Origin: Ctena decussata
Taxonomy: Eukaryota > Mollusca > Bivalvia > Lucinida > Lucinidae
DNA: 64,000 nt
Direction: 5' to 3'
Assembly (NCBI GenBank): GCA_963989385.1
Contig: OZ022503.1
Location: 51,272,858-51,336,857 of the forward strand
This document shows, one piece after another, positions 22,241-33,876 of this stretch (positions are counted from its first letter, which is position 1; each line of letters begins with the position of its first letter). Made by a program: the position numbers and the translations under genes. Under the pieces are notes generated by a model that saw only the letters and a program-made list of their open reading frames with translations, made no database searches and was not told where the DNA came from.

Positions 22241-23639
22241 TCACAGGATAGTATGGGGAATGGAACTGGTTTGGGGAGTTGTAGGAGTAGGGATATGTCA
22301 GGCAGTGAGCACTGAATATTTGTGATGTGAGGGCCCGAGTATAATTGAGTTCCCAAGCTGCAATTTAAGTATCTTACAACTAACAACTTACATTTGGCCA
22401 ACTATGCAAGCTAACTTATTTATTTCCTAAGCAGTCTTGACCCACAGTGTGAATACTAGCTAGGGGATACCCACACAGTAAAACTGATATAAGCCTATTT
22501 CCCTGAGGCTCAATAACATCCAACCCGAGCGCTCCTCTGCCAGACTAATTTACTCCATGGCCTTAAAATCTTCATGCGAGCACCTCTAGACCGTAGCCTA
22601 TAAGTTTACAACTAGAATGCAACCACCCGAATAAATATTGGGTGCAATTTCAATAATAAAGAGCTAAATGCAAGGTCAAGAATGCTTTTCCACAACCAGA
22701 TCTAAGATTTACTTTGAAGATAAATTGCAGCAAAAGAATCCAAGAAACTCGTAAATTCTTGATAGAGTTGCTACTCACTGTCTTCTAGCCTGACTTAGTT
22801 GATTGTAATTATGTTTTGAAGTTGTGTTTTAGGTTGAAATGGATTTGATATGTGGATTTTCGGTAGAAACCGACGTGGAAACAACCAAAAGGTTCTCGGC
22901 ACAAAAGTTTCCAATGGAGCGTTCCAAACATCCGCTTATATACCAAATCGGGTGTTGCGGACAACTTTCCGGGTACCCCAAAGTTGTCCGCGGCTCACCC
23001 AATCCTGCAGTCTGGTCCGTATACTGAGCTCATGCATTGGATGTTGGTTCTTTCCCTGTTGCTACGACCATTTAGCAACCGGTCGTTTCAGTTACCCCAA
23101 AGTGTCCGTGGATCCGCCAATCAAATACTGTGGTCCTCGGACATTGCGATTTGATTGGCTATCCACTCAAACTGCTGAAGTTAATATGGCGGCTTACATG
23201 AAATGTGGTTGACATTTCCAGTACCATTTATTTTTGCCAAATAGAGCCAACTAAGATGGATTTATGTAACTTCAATGGCATGAGCCCAACACAGGGACCT
23301 AAGGGAAATGGGGAAACAAGGGTTATGCTGTGACATAACCGCATAAGGTAACAATTGTAGACTGAACACTCGCGGAAGTATGATTCGGCCTCACACCGAT
23401 TCTTGGAGATAAACAAACATCCAGCAAGGATGTTTCATTAATATAAGATTTCTTAGTATACGTATCTGTCTTGCGACATATTAAGAATTTCAAACCAGTA
23501 TTTTATTGCGCGTTTTGCTGTCTGTATATACATTGAAAACCTATTGCAGCCTCCAAGCACAGCTGCGCTACAAGCTTTTTGTCCTGCATGTACGTTCATG
23601 GACCGTTTGTATTTTAAGTCATAAAGTTTCCAAATAATT
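22241..23639. other. Unassigned, with promoter-like GC-richer segment
   Basis: 22920-23200 is richer in CpG than its surroundings. It has a diverged direct repeat (TACCCCAAAGtTGTCCG near 22975 and 23093), two CCAAT-type words and AATATGGCGGC, a YY1-like word often seen at start sites. Overlapping frames (22839-23212) have no family features, so a promoter is only a possibility. Confidence 0.35.
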
Positions 23640-23880
23640 GACTGCAAAGTAAAACGATAAGCAATGTTCAGGAATGAATACAACCAGATTTCACATCCCA
23701 AAGTAAAATGATAGGCAATGATCAGGAACTATTACAATCAAATTCCACATCCCGCCCTCAGATAGGAAATAATCAAGAACTTTTACAATCAAATTCCACA
23801 TCCCGCCCTCAGATAGGAAATAATCAGGAACTACATGTATTACAATCAAATTCCACATCCCGCCCTCAAACGAAAAGGGA
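23640..23880. repeat. Tandem repeat, about 53-bp units, four copies
   Basis: Units contain ATAGGnAATnATCAGGAACT and ACAATCAAATTCCACATCCC; the last three are nearly identical. It is related to the inverted element at 10485-10740. Confidence 0.85.
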
Positions 23881-25941
23881 AAAAACACACACACACAAAT
23901 TAATAAAAGTTCACGACAGACGTGCACGGTAGACCGAATGAACAGCTCTTATTCAAACTGGTGGTCATTAAGCTACCCCAGTTGAAAACAACATCAACGT
24001 CTATTTTTAATTGAATTTTCTTTTTAAAATTACAAAACAAGTCAACACAAAAAGCCGAATGGGCAGCTATGACCATATTGCTCGAGGTCACCGGCGGACA
24101 AAACAAAATGTAGCAGTGAAAAACCACAACAGAAGTACACTGGAACTGTCAGTAAGAGGTTACTGGAGGGGGCGGGGGTCTTAAACACGTTTTCCTGGCT
24201 GCAAACCCTCGCCCTCTGCTTCTGCAGTGGTTCGAAACATTTAGTATGCTGTTTAGTCCGCATAAAGATTTCCTAACCAATCAATGAGTTATTACATGAA
24301 CAAACAAGTTGGATAAAACCTATGATGAAACAGAGATAAAGACTCGACAGAAACAATGTATTTCGACAGAACGAGATCCCTGGGGTGTCAAATATCACCA
24401 CTAAAATACCGGAGCAAAAAAAAAAACAACAAAAAAAAAAAAAAAACACCAGTTGTATCCTAAATGACCAAGCAATAGACCAGATAAACTTCGGCCTCAA
24501 TCAAGTAAATAAATAGCTCTATGTTGAGTCTATCACTTTGTCTGATGCCCGACCAACCGGAGTGCAGTTTAAGAGGGAATCAAAGTCATTAATCATGATT
24601 GGGTTAACAACTAAACATGCAGACTGCAGCATTATATCTATGTTATATCAAAAACGTTTGTAACGTAAAATAATTTTTATGAACTGAACAGAAATATTAG
24701 CCCTACTTACAGTTTTTTTTAATTCATTGACTAAGTCACCATAAAGTCTGGTTCCAATAGGCCTTGTTGCAAAAGAGATTTAATCCGACCTTGTATTTAG
24801 AAACCGATTCATAGTTTCGGCGATAAAATGTTGAGACTACTTTTAACGTTTATGATACCGATAGCTCTGTTGGAGAAGCTTAGCAGTTTAAAGTCTGCTT
24901 GCATGATATTTTTTTCCATTTAGGTATATTCTTCGTAGGTTCTCGGGAATCATTTAGGAAATAATATAACACAGGCCTATATGAAGAGGAGGAAACATGT
25001 GTTATATAGTAATGATATAATAATACAGGGACAAAAACAAACAAACAGAAAGTCACTTGTCACTTACACGATTGCAGTTGGTCTAGCGTGCATAGCTTTT
25101 TTTCATAAATCTTTCACGAAACAGTTAGTATTGGCCTTTATGGAGAGAAAGAGGAATAGAATAACAGAAAATATTTTTGTCAGGAAAGTCATTTGAATGT
25201 TACAAGATTTAATTTTTCATGAATATATATTACACAAAGCTGGAACTTTATAGCTTGCACAGTTTCTTACAAATCTGTTTCGAAATATTTTAACATTGGC
25301 CTTCATGAAGAGAAAGACCTTTGGACAAATAAGCCGGGACGTCCATTGTCTCCTACAAGATACACCTAGTCAAGCTTTCTTGTATACTATAGCAGGTTGG
25401 AAGCTTGCAGAATGAAAGAAAAAGAAAGCTTTGACGAAATATTTAGCTTGACAAAAAGAAAAGAGAATAAATAGAGGGAATAATGGAGCCGACAGTAGCG
25501 CCTGCCACGCTCGAATTGTAAAAAAACTTTGAAAAACTTCGCTCAGATAATGAGAAATCTTTTACAGAAAAGTGTGACGATAACTTTGACAGAATCACGG
25601 ACTAAGCGACAGACCTTAACCAGTATACGATACACATTCTTAATATTTGGAAAGATTGCAGACTGAAAGTCAGGAACAGTCTGATAGTCAACATTATTTG
25701 TCAGGCGCTTGACAGCACTGAAAAGATTAAATTGTTGAATTTTAAGCACATTTTTTTTATTTCTCAATGTTGATGGTAGTAAGGGCAAATAAGGAATATT
25801 GAACAGAGACTCTGAACAAATATACCAATTCTCTTTTCACAGGAAGATGTGACTTTTTTTATGTTTAATATATTAAATTATCTGTAGTGAGTACCACATC
25901 TCATTTTCAAAGATATTGTAATATTTTGTCAGCATCAATCA
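23881..25941. other. Unassigned, includes dispersed repeat W copy 1
   Basis: 24535-24900 resembles 52900-53220: TGATTGGGTTaACAACtAA-like, CTAAGTCACC and TATGATACCGATAGCT-like blocks occur in the same order. An A-rich run lies at 24418-24446. Two diverged direct units (TTTTCACGAAA...CATGAAGAGAAAGA type) are near 25090-25320. No gene recognised. Confidence 0.4.
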
Positions 25942-26081
25942 ATGAGTGAGTGAACTCGGGTTTAACGTCCCAGCAATAACGAGGCCATATGGAGACTGGA
26001 CCTCGGTTTAAAGTCTTGTCCGAAAGACTGGAGAAGCCGGGGATCGATCTTGCGACCCCTGGATCGGTAGTCCGGAGTAGC
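25942..26081 (-). mobile_element. 5'-truncated tRNA-derived SINE
   Basis: Reads on the minus strand as a partial tRNA-like head (GACTACCGATCC...GGTCGCAAGATCGATCCC), then the body, and ends in GGGACGTTAAACCCGAGTTC and ACTCACTCA. It is the same family as 56098-56264, lacking box A. Confidence 0.8.
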
Positions 26082-26744
26082 ATGAATCAAACTCATTTGT
26101 AAGGAGTCGACGCAGGTTCATTTGTAAGGTTGAACTTTACAGCTGCAAGACTTAATCTCGTATTTTAATGAACGCGCATGGATCATGGAATGTATGGATG
26201 TAGTTATTAGGAAAGATCATACTTTGAACATTTCATAAAAATGTTGTAAACACATTTATTTATTGTTATGTTTACACTAATGGTAGTTCAGAATAGTGTT
26301 GTAAAAAAAACCTGAGAAATAATTCAAGCTGTTGTTTGTGCGGAAAAGCCTAGAAGTAAACGTTGCTCTTTAGCCTAGTTGTCAGACTGATATTTTGTTG
26401 CCCACCCTAATGCGGGATTGTAAGGCAGTGCGCCCAGCGGAGTTTGTCAAACTGATAAATTGCTAGCCTTAGGTACTTAATTTTGAAAGAATACAAAGTT
26501 ATCCTATAAATGCACCATCATTTCATAAAACACATGAAAAAGAAAGATTACAAGGCAACGATTTTGTCACATTCTTCAGATGGCCTCGATATAAAGAATC
26601 CAATTTTACATCGTCACTGTCAGTTATTCACTTATCCATCCGTCTGTAAATGTCAACTACAACAAACACCCTAGCATATTCACAAAATGTAAGTACTGAA
26701 GTATACTATAAGGCGGGCGCTATAGAATCATTATGACCTTTTTA
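26082..26744. other. Unassigned sequence
   Basis: A fragment at about 26425-26460 (CAGTGCGCCCAGCGGAGT) resembles a degraded TGAGCC-type MITE arm. Otherwise nothing was recognised. Confidence 0.4.
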
Positions 26745-28900
26745 GCTCACCTGAACAAGCGGCTCCGGGGGAGCTTATAGGATGGTAAGGTTCCGTTGTC
26801 CGTCGTCGTCCGTCGTCCGTCCGTCCCCAATTTCAAACGACTTCTCCTCTGAAACCGCTAGGTCAATTGTAACCTTTCATATGTGGCCTCCAGAGGAAGG
26901 GGGAACGAAAACTTGTTCAAACGATCCTGGTCACACAACCAACATGGCCGCCACGCCCATATATGTTAAAAACCTTAAAAAAATTCTTCTCCAGAGCCAA
27001 TAAGCCGATGGCCTTGAAACTTAGTTTGTAGCATCGGGTGCGCGAATACTACGAAGATTGTTCAAATTATGACTTTGGGTTGACCTTGACATTTTTACGG
27101 TAAGGTCAAATTTGCTTCCTTGTGCTTTTATATGGCAAAATGCTAGAACACAAGATATCTTGAAAACTGTTGAAAATTTTGAGCTAAAAATTGGTATCTA
27201 CAGTCATCTTAATGAATACATGAAGATTTATGAACACAAAAGGTCAAGGTCATTCTTTGACCTTTGACCCAGAACTCTCGTATTATGACAATTCCAAACA
27301 ATAACCTCAAAAGCAACTGGGCCAATTGAAACCAAATTTCACATAGAGCCTCCAAGTGTTGAGGGAATGAAAATTTATTCATACAGTCCGGGTCACATGA
27401 CCAATATTGGCCGCCATGCCCATATATGGAAAAAACCTTTAAAATATTCTTCTCCAGAACCACTTGACCGATGACCTTGAAACTTGGTATGTAGCATCGG
27501 GTACTCGAGTACTATCAGGATTATTCAAATTATGATCTTGGGTTGACCTTGACCTTTATATGGTAAGGTCAAATATGGGAAAATGCTAGAACATAATACA
27601 TGTATTTCATGGAAAATTTTGAAGATTTGGGCCTACAATTGGTATCTACTGTCATCTTAATGAGAACATGAAGATTTTTGAATACAAGAGGTCAAGGTCA
27701 TTCTTTGACCTTTGATCCAGCACTCTCATATTTTAACAATATCAAACAATCTTCTCAAAAACCACTGGGCAAATTGTAACCAAATTTCAAATAGAGCCTC
27801 CAGGGAATTGAGGGAATGAAAATTTGTTTAAACGGTCCAGGTCACATGACCAACATGGCCGCCACGCTCATACATGGTAAAAACCTTTATCTCCAGAACC
27901 AATTGACCGATGGCTTTGAAACTTGGTATGTAGCATTAGGTACTCGAGTACTATCAAGATTGTTCAGATTATTACCTTGTGTTGACCTTGACCTTTTTAC
28001 AGCAAGACCAAATATGGGAAAATGTTAGAACATAAGATTTCATGGAAAGTTTCGAAGATTAAGTCTTAAAAATTGGTTTATACATTCATCTAAATGCGTA
28101 CATGAAGATTTGTGAGTACAAGAGATCAAGGTCATTCTTTGACCTTTGACCCAGAACTCTCATATTTTGACAATATCAAACAATCTCCTCAAAAACCACA
28201 GGGCCAATTGTAACCAAATTTTAAATATAGCCTCGGGAGAGGGGGCAGGGGTTGGGGGAATGAAAATTTGTCCAAACGGTCCAGGACACCTGACCAACAT
28301 TGCCACCATGCACATATATGGTAAAAACTTTAAAAATCCTTTTCTCATGAACCGAATTACCGATGGCCTTGAAACTTGGTATGTATCATTGGGTACTCGA
28401 GTACTATCAAGATTATTCAAACTATGATCTTGGGTTGACGTTGACCATTTTACGGCAAGGTCAAAATATGGGAAAATGCTAGAACATAAGATTTCATGGA
28501 AAGTTTTAAAGATTTAGGCATAAAAATTGGTATCTACAGTCGTCTTAATGAGTACATGAAGGTTTATGAGTACAAGAGGTCAAGGTTATTTTACTTTTGA
28601 CTTTTGATTCAGAACTCTCATATTTTGACAATATCAAACAATCTCCTCAAAAGCGACTGTACTGGGCCAATTTTGGAACCAAGTTTCATATAGAGCATCC
28701 AGGGGTTGAGGAAATGAAAATTTGTTCAAACGTCCAGGTCACAAGACCAACATTGCCTCCATGCACATATATGGTGAAAACCTTTAAACATATCTTCTCC
28801 AGAACCAATTGACCGATAGCTTTAGAGTAACTTACCCTTGAGTACTGAGGCTGAATGAACTCAGGTGAGCTACAGGACCAATGGTCCTCTTGTTGTTTGC
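26745..28900 (+). mobile_element. Element with about 450-bp internal tandem units, copy 1
   Basis: It starts with TTTTAGCTCACCTGAnCAAG, a GGAGCTTATAGGATGGTAAG block and repeats of CCGTCGTCCGTC. It ends CAGGTGAGCT...GGTCCTCTTGTT. Between are about four and a half units marked by TCAAGGTCATTCTTTGACC at about 27240, 27690, 28127 and 28575. There is no long conserved reading frame; frames at 28146-28427 and nearby are readings through the units. 35384-39345 holds an inverted copy, and fragments lie at 15190 and 46015. How such elements move is unclear. Confidence 0.85.
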
Positions 28901-29884
28901 ATGAACCTATGCCTACAGCAAATGTTACGTTTATTATATAAGGATCAGATGTGCCTTGAAACTTCATTAAACAGTTTTTTTAGGTTTGATGTATGAAGAT
29001 AAACGTAGTGAAATGCATATTCAATCTAAAACTGTATATATCACAAATCTGCTAAGCGACATGTTCTCAGTACAGATACAGAACGCTCCCGAAACCCCGT
29101 GCCTCTGAAAATGTTAATAAAGAAACAAACAGAACTTGAATTTTTATATATATATATGTTTTGTTTCTAAATACATTTTAAATTATGCGACACGGATGCT
29201 ACAATATATTTTTGACATGCATCATATAATATGAAAATAGGCACTGTCTATAGTCGAGCACACAGCTCTATCCAATGTGTGGGTGATATGATAAAACTCA
29301 TGGCTGCTACCATGTTAACGCTTAAGTCGATTCAAATTGCGTGGTCGGAGTGTAGACCTTGATCTGACTACTCATTGTACGATTTTGGATTCAATTTTTC
29401 ATCCCCCTTTTTGTCGTATGAAGTTTGCAATAATATCATTGAAACTCAACAGCTGCGAACTCCGTCTGACATACTGATGAGAAGCTGTCGGGAACAGCGT
29501 TCCCCCCTAATAATCTTAACCTTCGGGAAACGGGCTTTTTCAGTTTCTTCTCTGCTGTGCTTTCCTTTAAATTTCGCCCAACGCTCAGCCTCCTTGCACT
29601 TTGTATACTAACCCCATGTAGTGATCTGCTGACAGACGCTGCTAACGTTTAAGCCATCTTGTTTTTCTCCAACGGAACGTTTGACATCATTACGTAGCGT
29701 AGTGACAGATAGACTGTACGACCTCTTTTTCTTATTTTTTTAATTTCTATTCAAACCAGTCTTATTTGGTGTCGTTGCGAAAGAAATCCAGTTAAGAACA
29801 TATTTCTTAATTATTGGTTATCATAATCCTGTTATACAACAGTACAGTGACACTGCTGTTTCATCACAGGAAATACCCCATCTC
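28901..29884. other. Unassigned sequence
   Basis: No gene recognised; a short AT run lies near 29145. The frame 29375-29611 has no family features. Confidence 0.4.
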
Positions 29885-29975
29885 ACATAGGTAATGACAT
29901 AACAGGGTCATAAAACCATTATAGAGTGGTACCACCTTTTGGCTTACTTTACGTATACCTTTAAGAGTAATGTAT
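29885..29975. repeat. Dispersed repeat, second copy of 16182-16270
   Basis: Nearly identical to the copy at 16182 in the same orientation, with differences mainly at the 3' end. Confidence 0.7.
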
Positions 29976-30014
29976 TTTAAAGGTAAAACGTTGCCTTATC
30001 AATCCTCTACCATA

Positions 30015-30112
30015 GCCCAGCGGGCACATGACGTCAAAATGACGTCGTACTGACGTCGATGCGTCGCATCGACGTCATAAAGACGTCAGTTCAACGTCAT
30101 GTGCCTGCTGGG
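30015..30112. mobile_element. GACGTC miniature element, copy C
   Basis: Bounded by CCCAGCGGGCACATGACGTC and the inverse ending ATGTGCCTGCTGGG. It contains seven GACGTC or near-GACGTC words around a central GATGCGTCGCATC palindrome. This is the best-preserved copy. Confidence 0.9.
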
Positions 30113-30641
30113 AGAGCTCTCGCTCTTTCAAAGCTCCTACGGAGCTGTGAATTGCAGGCGCCAAGCACCTGCAAAAGAGTGCTCGCTATTACTATTATGT
30201 ACAATCAAACATCGGCCAAAGGAAACACAAAAACTGACCTTCTTAAAAGAAGTTTCCCCTCAATCAGTCCGCACAGGTCCTTTTCTGCCCGCCGACTAGA
30301 GGGTAAATTCTAAATACAGTAACAATTTGCTGTTAACTTCTAAAAATGCAAGTGCTTAACGGACGGAAAGTCTCTTCTACTTTTGTAGAACCATACTATC
30401 TCATTTCTAGGACATTTAATTCTATTTTATTATTTTATGTGTGCGATTTTTAAAAAAAATTACGGTGCATGTATCAAATGTAGCGTTCAAATTTCCCATA
30501 AAAACTAGAGGACAACGCTATGAGTGGCGAAAATAGATGTATTTCACTATAATTACATCTAAATCTCCTCTGTTGGGTAATCTAAAAAAAATATCGTCAT
30601 AAAACGTGTCAGGTTATTTTCTTTCTCTTTCTTCTTTGCAG
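30113..30641. other. Upstream flank of the orphan exon (probable intron)
   Basis: No upstream exon recognised. The last 30 bases form a strong pyrimidine tract (TTTCTTTCTCTTTCTTCTTT) followed by the acceptor GCAG at 30638-30641. Confidence 0.5.
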
Positions 30642-31337
30642 GACAAGAAGGTGGTTGAGTTGATATCAGGCCAGTACTCTAAACCAGAACATGCAGTCTT
30701 TATGTCTGTCTTCGACAAGTCTAAGCAACCGGCTAGCACCACATTTTTGCATAAATTCAAAATGCCTCCCGTGTCAACAGTCAGCCTGGAATCTAACAAA
30801 GTCCTGCTAAAACCACAGAAATGGCCTTCATACCACGTTCATGTTTATCAAGATTGTATTGAAGGCGGAAGATGTTTTCCCGATAAAATATTCTACCAGT
30901 TGTATGCATCTGATAAAGGTGTTGACGAGAGCTGTTATTTCACATTCCACAAGGTGGACGAAGATAATAAATACTATATCAAGTCATCTTATGATAAACA
31001 ATATAATCGTAGAGATGGTTATGTAACGCCGCTGAGCAAAGATGGCCGAGTGGACGTAACGACAGGACAACGACCTGAAAGTCAATGGAAGCTGGTTCAG
31101 ATGCCAGACAAAGATGGGAAGCAGCACTACGTGTTTGCTTCTATTCGATTTCCAGCTATGTTCTTGTACATGGATGGCGGGACGTACAGCAAAATAAACA
31201 TCAAGGTGGGAGAACCGGGACCACAGGGGTACACTGTATTGGTGCATTGGCTGAGTCACTCTTCATGTGATCCAAAGAAACTTTCATTGACAAGCTTAAT
31301 TGTCATCCGAAGACGGCGGAGTAGGACTACTATATAA
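30642..31337 (+). CDS. Probable exon of an unrecognised host gene
   Basis: The best candidate host coding sequence in the window. A textbook 3' splice site (long pyrimidine tract, then CAG) precedes GAC AAG AAG, and the open frame continues for up to 231 codons. In-frame residues upstream are intronic, so the true start lies elsewhere. The peptide is soluble and mixed-charge, with alternating hydrophobic residues typical of a beta-rich fold (segments such as KIFYQLYASDKG, CYFTFHKVDEDNKYYIKSS, AMFLYMDGG). A pseudo-threefold repeat reminiscent of beta-trefoils is possible but unproven. The composition is unlike the transposon frames nearby. The last 25-30 residues (from about HWLSHSS, ending RRRRSRTTI) look like read-through into flanking repeat, so the real end may be a donor site or an earlier stop lost here. 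I do not recognise the family and assign no function. Confidence 0.6.
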   Translation, partial: DKKVVELISGQYSKPEHAVFMSVFDKSKQPASTTFLHKFKMPPVSTVSLESNKVLLKPQKWPSYHVHVYQDCIEGGRCFPDKIFYQLYASDKGVDESCYFTFHKVDEDNKYYIKSSYDKQYNRRDGYVTPLSKDGRVDVTTGQRPESQWKLVQMPDKDGKQHYVFASIRFPAMFLYMDGGTYSKINIKVGEPGPQGYTVLVHWLSHSSCDPKKLSLTSLIVIRRRRSRTTI

Positions 31338-31339
31338 TT

Positions 31340-32040
31340 AATCTTCTTCCGTGCGTGAGTGTGTGCGTAAGTCCGTCCGTCCCGATATCTAACGCCCGCA
31401 GCTCCTCCTAGATCTTTTATTGCATTGATTGGAATGTCGTATTTTCATAAGATGATATTATGAAGATGTGTTTGTGCGTTGGGATTCCTATCAGACTGCT
31501 CTTTACAGACCTATAGATTTTAATAGCTCATACCTTGTGCCCGCAAATCCTGCCACTTCTTTGATTGATCAAATCGAAATTAGGCAGGTTGTTGTATTGT
31601 GACATGAAAATGTTCAAATGATTTCAGTTCTTTTATTTCCCTTGTATTTGACTGAGTCATGCCCCTTTTTCAGCTTTGATAATTTCTTAACTTTTGAGCC
31701 ATTTGACTTAGAGGCCTGATTTTTGGTATAATGGTGGTTACGCTGTGTCATTTATTCTGACACCGGTCAGGTTATTCTGTGTTAATTATTGGCAGCAGAA
31801 TTTGAGATAGAATAGATGGAACCTTGTGCCCGCAGCTCCTCCAATATTTTCGTTGGATTGGTGTGAATTTTTATGAATTATCTCGCAATGATGCGAAGAG
31901 GTGCGTAGCAATTTGGATTTTTGAACAGACTGCTGCCTTAAGATTCACGGCCCTCGCTGATTCAGACATTTCGCTGGCAACTACTGTCTTTGTTTTAAAT
32001 TTAGTTTATTTGGAAATATCATGACATGAAGATGTGCATC
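31340..32040. repeat. Element with CCGTCCGTCC start and diverged internal units
   Basis: Begins GTCCGTCCGTCCC right after the orphan exon. It then repeats a CCCGCAGCTCCTCC-type block at about 31390, 31540 (CCCGCAAATCCTGCC) and 31825. The style matches the AGCTCACC/CCGTCCGTCC elements, but it is a different family. Confidence 0.5.
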
Positions 32041-32041
32041 A

Positions 32042-32263
32042 GGGGCCGTATTTATAAAACGATTTAAGTCGTTGTTATGCTGTTGCTAAGGCTACATTTC
32101 TATGAAGGAGATTCCCTACAACTATGAAATTTGCTCTGGAGGAACAGTCTGAAAAGACTGTTCCTCCAGAGCATATTTCATAGTTGTAGGAAGTGTCCTT
32201 CATAGAAAATTAGACTTAGCAACAGCATAGCAACGACTTATGTCGTTTTGTAAATATGGCCCC
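32042..32263. mobile_element. Near-perfect palindromic MITE, GGGGCCGTATT family, copy 2
   Basis: Same ends and same GGAACAGTCT/AGACTGTTCC centre as 15736-15958, with the hairpin loop reduced to a few bases. Confidence 0.9.
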
Positions 32264-32317
32264 TGATTTCAATTTGTCAGGTTTTTTTCGGAGTATGTCC
32301 ATTCTTCAACTATGACT

Positions 32318-33490
32318 TTTAGCTCGCCTTTGTGGAGGCAAAGGCGAGCTTCCACAAAGGCGAGCTTATACGATATCCTTTCTGTGCGTCCATGTGACGT
32401 GCTCGTTTGCATGTGCGTGATCAAAATATTTACATGTGCGTTTAACTCAGTCTCGAAATAACCAAAAGGATAGAGTCTTCAAGCTTACTCAGCATTAATG
32501 CATAGTGGGTCATAATCTATATTTAATGTATGATTGAACATAGAAAATTTTGGTTTGCTAAGTTTCTAAGTAACCGAAAAGGATAGAGTCTTCAAACTTC
32601 CCACGCAGTATTATTCGAAAATGACCAACTAAATGCAGTGATGCATATTGGGCCATGACCTTGAACATAGAAAACATGGTTCATCAATTGCTTTAATCTC
32701 AATTTCTAAGTAATCAAAAGAGACAGAGTCTTTATACTTGCATCAACACAGTAACATCTGAGGAAGATCGACTGGATGCAGCGATGCATATTGGGTCAGG
32801 CCCTATATATCTTTGAACATAGGAAATACTGGTTCACCTGTTTCTAAGTCACCAAAGTTTCTAAGTCACCAAATGGGTTACAGAGTTCATTCTTGGTATA
32901 CAGTGACAGATGGAGAAGGACAGCTAAATGTAGTGAGCCATACCTGACGTCGAACTTAATTCCATGTCTGATGTCGAACTTAATTTCATGGCTCACTGCA
33001 TTTGGAAAAATACTTCACCAACGATGTTATAATTTAGTATCTCAGTAACTGCAAGAGGTAAAGTTGTAATATTTGGCATTCCCTTTTATCTATGGAAGAC
33101 CAGGAGACAGCAATGAACCATATCTGATGTTGACATTAGTTTCATGCTTAAGTGAGTTTGCCTTATATTGACGTTTTTTATAGATAAGCAGTAAACATGG
33201 AGTAATGGTTCCCTCTTACACTAATTTTCGCTCAGTGTGACCTATATTTCATTGCCAAATGATTTGCCCAATATCTACGTTACTATTTCATGGATTTGTA
33301 TCATAATTGGTATAATGGTACATTTAAACGTAGTTACTAACCTCATATTACTTATCGGTCACTGTGACCTATATTTCACAGTCCAGTCTTAATGTCTTAT
33401 ATTTCCAGCACTGGTTCATTGATTTGAAAGATGCTTACGAACACTATTCATTTTGACACTGCAGTTGACCTCTTGTTATTTGGCCGATAT
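32318..33490 (+). mobile_element. Tandem-unit element with AGCTCGCC hairpin end
   Basis: It opens with AGCTCGCCTTTGTGGAGGC and inverted GCGAGCT blocks. Diverged units then carry TTTCTAAGTAACC...GATAGAGTCTTCAAACTT near 32450, 32566, 32703, 32860 and 33035. Near 32940-33000 the block GACGTCGAACTTAATTcCATG is directly duplicated. The end is near CCTCTTGTTATTTGG. No reading frame. Confidence 0.6.
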
Positions 33491-33876
33491 TATTCATATC
33501 AAATGTGTCCTTGCTTAAGTCAAGCTCACATATGGCGCAGTCCATTGTCTTCTGATAATTCTTGTTCCAATGTTCCAATAACTAAGAGTTCTAGTTAGTT
33601 TATGATGTGTTAGTCATTCTCTGATGACGGTCGAATTATGCTGCCTTCACTATTGGCGAAGTTATGTTCTTTTCAGATAAAACAGATAAAATCGTTTGCC
33701 AATAAGTCCTCCAGTATCTTTTATAAGAACATTTTGAAATTTCGTTGGTTGTCCTAAAAATATGAAACTGGGCATATATACTCAAGAGAATTAAAAACGC
33801 TACACCGAATTTCTATAATTTAGAGCTGTTATAATAAAACCAGGACGCTAGTTTTTTTTATATATGATGATACATA
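33491..33876. other. Unassigned sequence
   Basis: No gene or repeat recognised. Confidence 0.4.

Noticed and set aside
26782..28812. Several 70-93 codon frames with similar peptides
   Set aside because: Similarity between the peptides comes from the 450-bp repeat units, and stops fall at different places in each unit.
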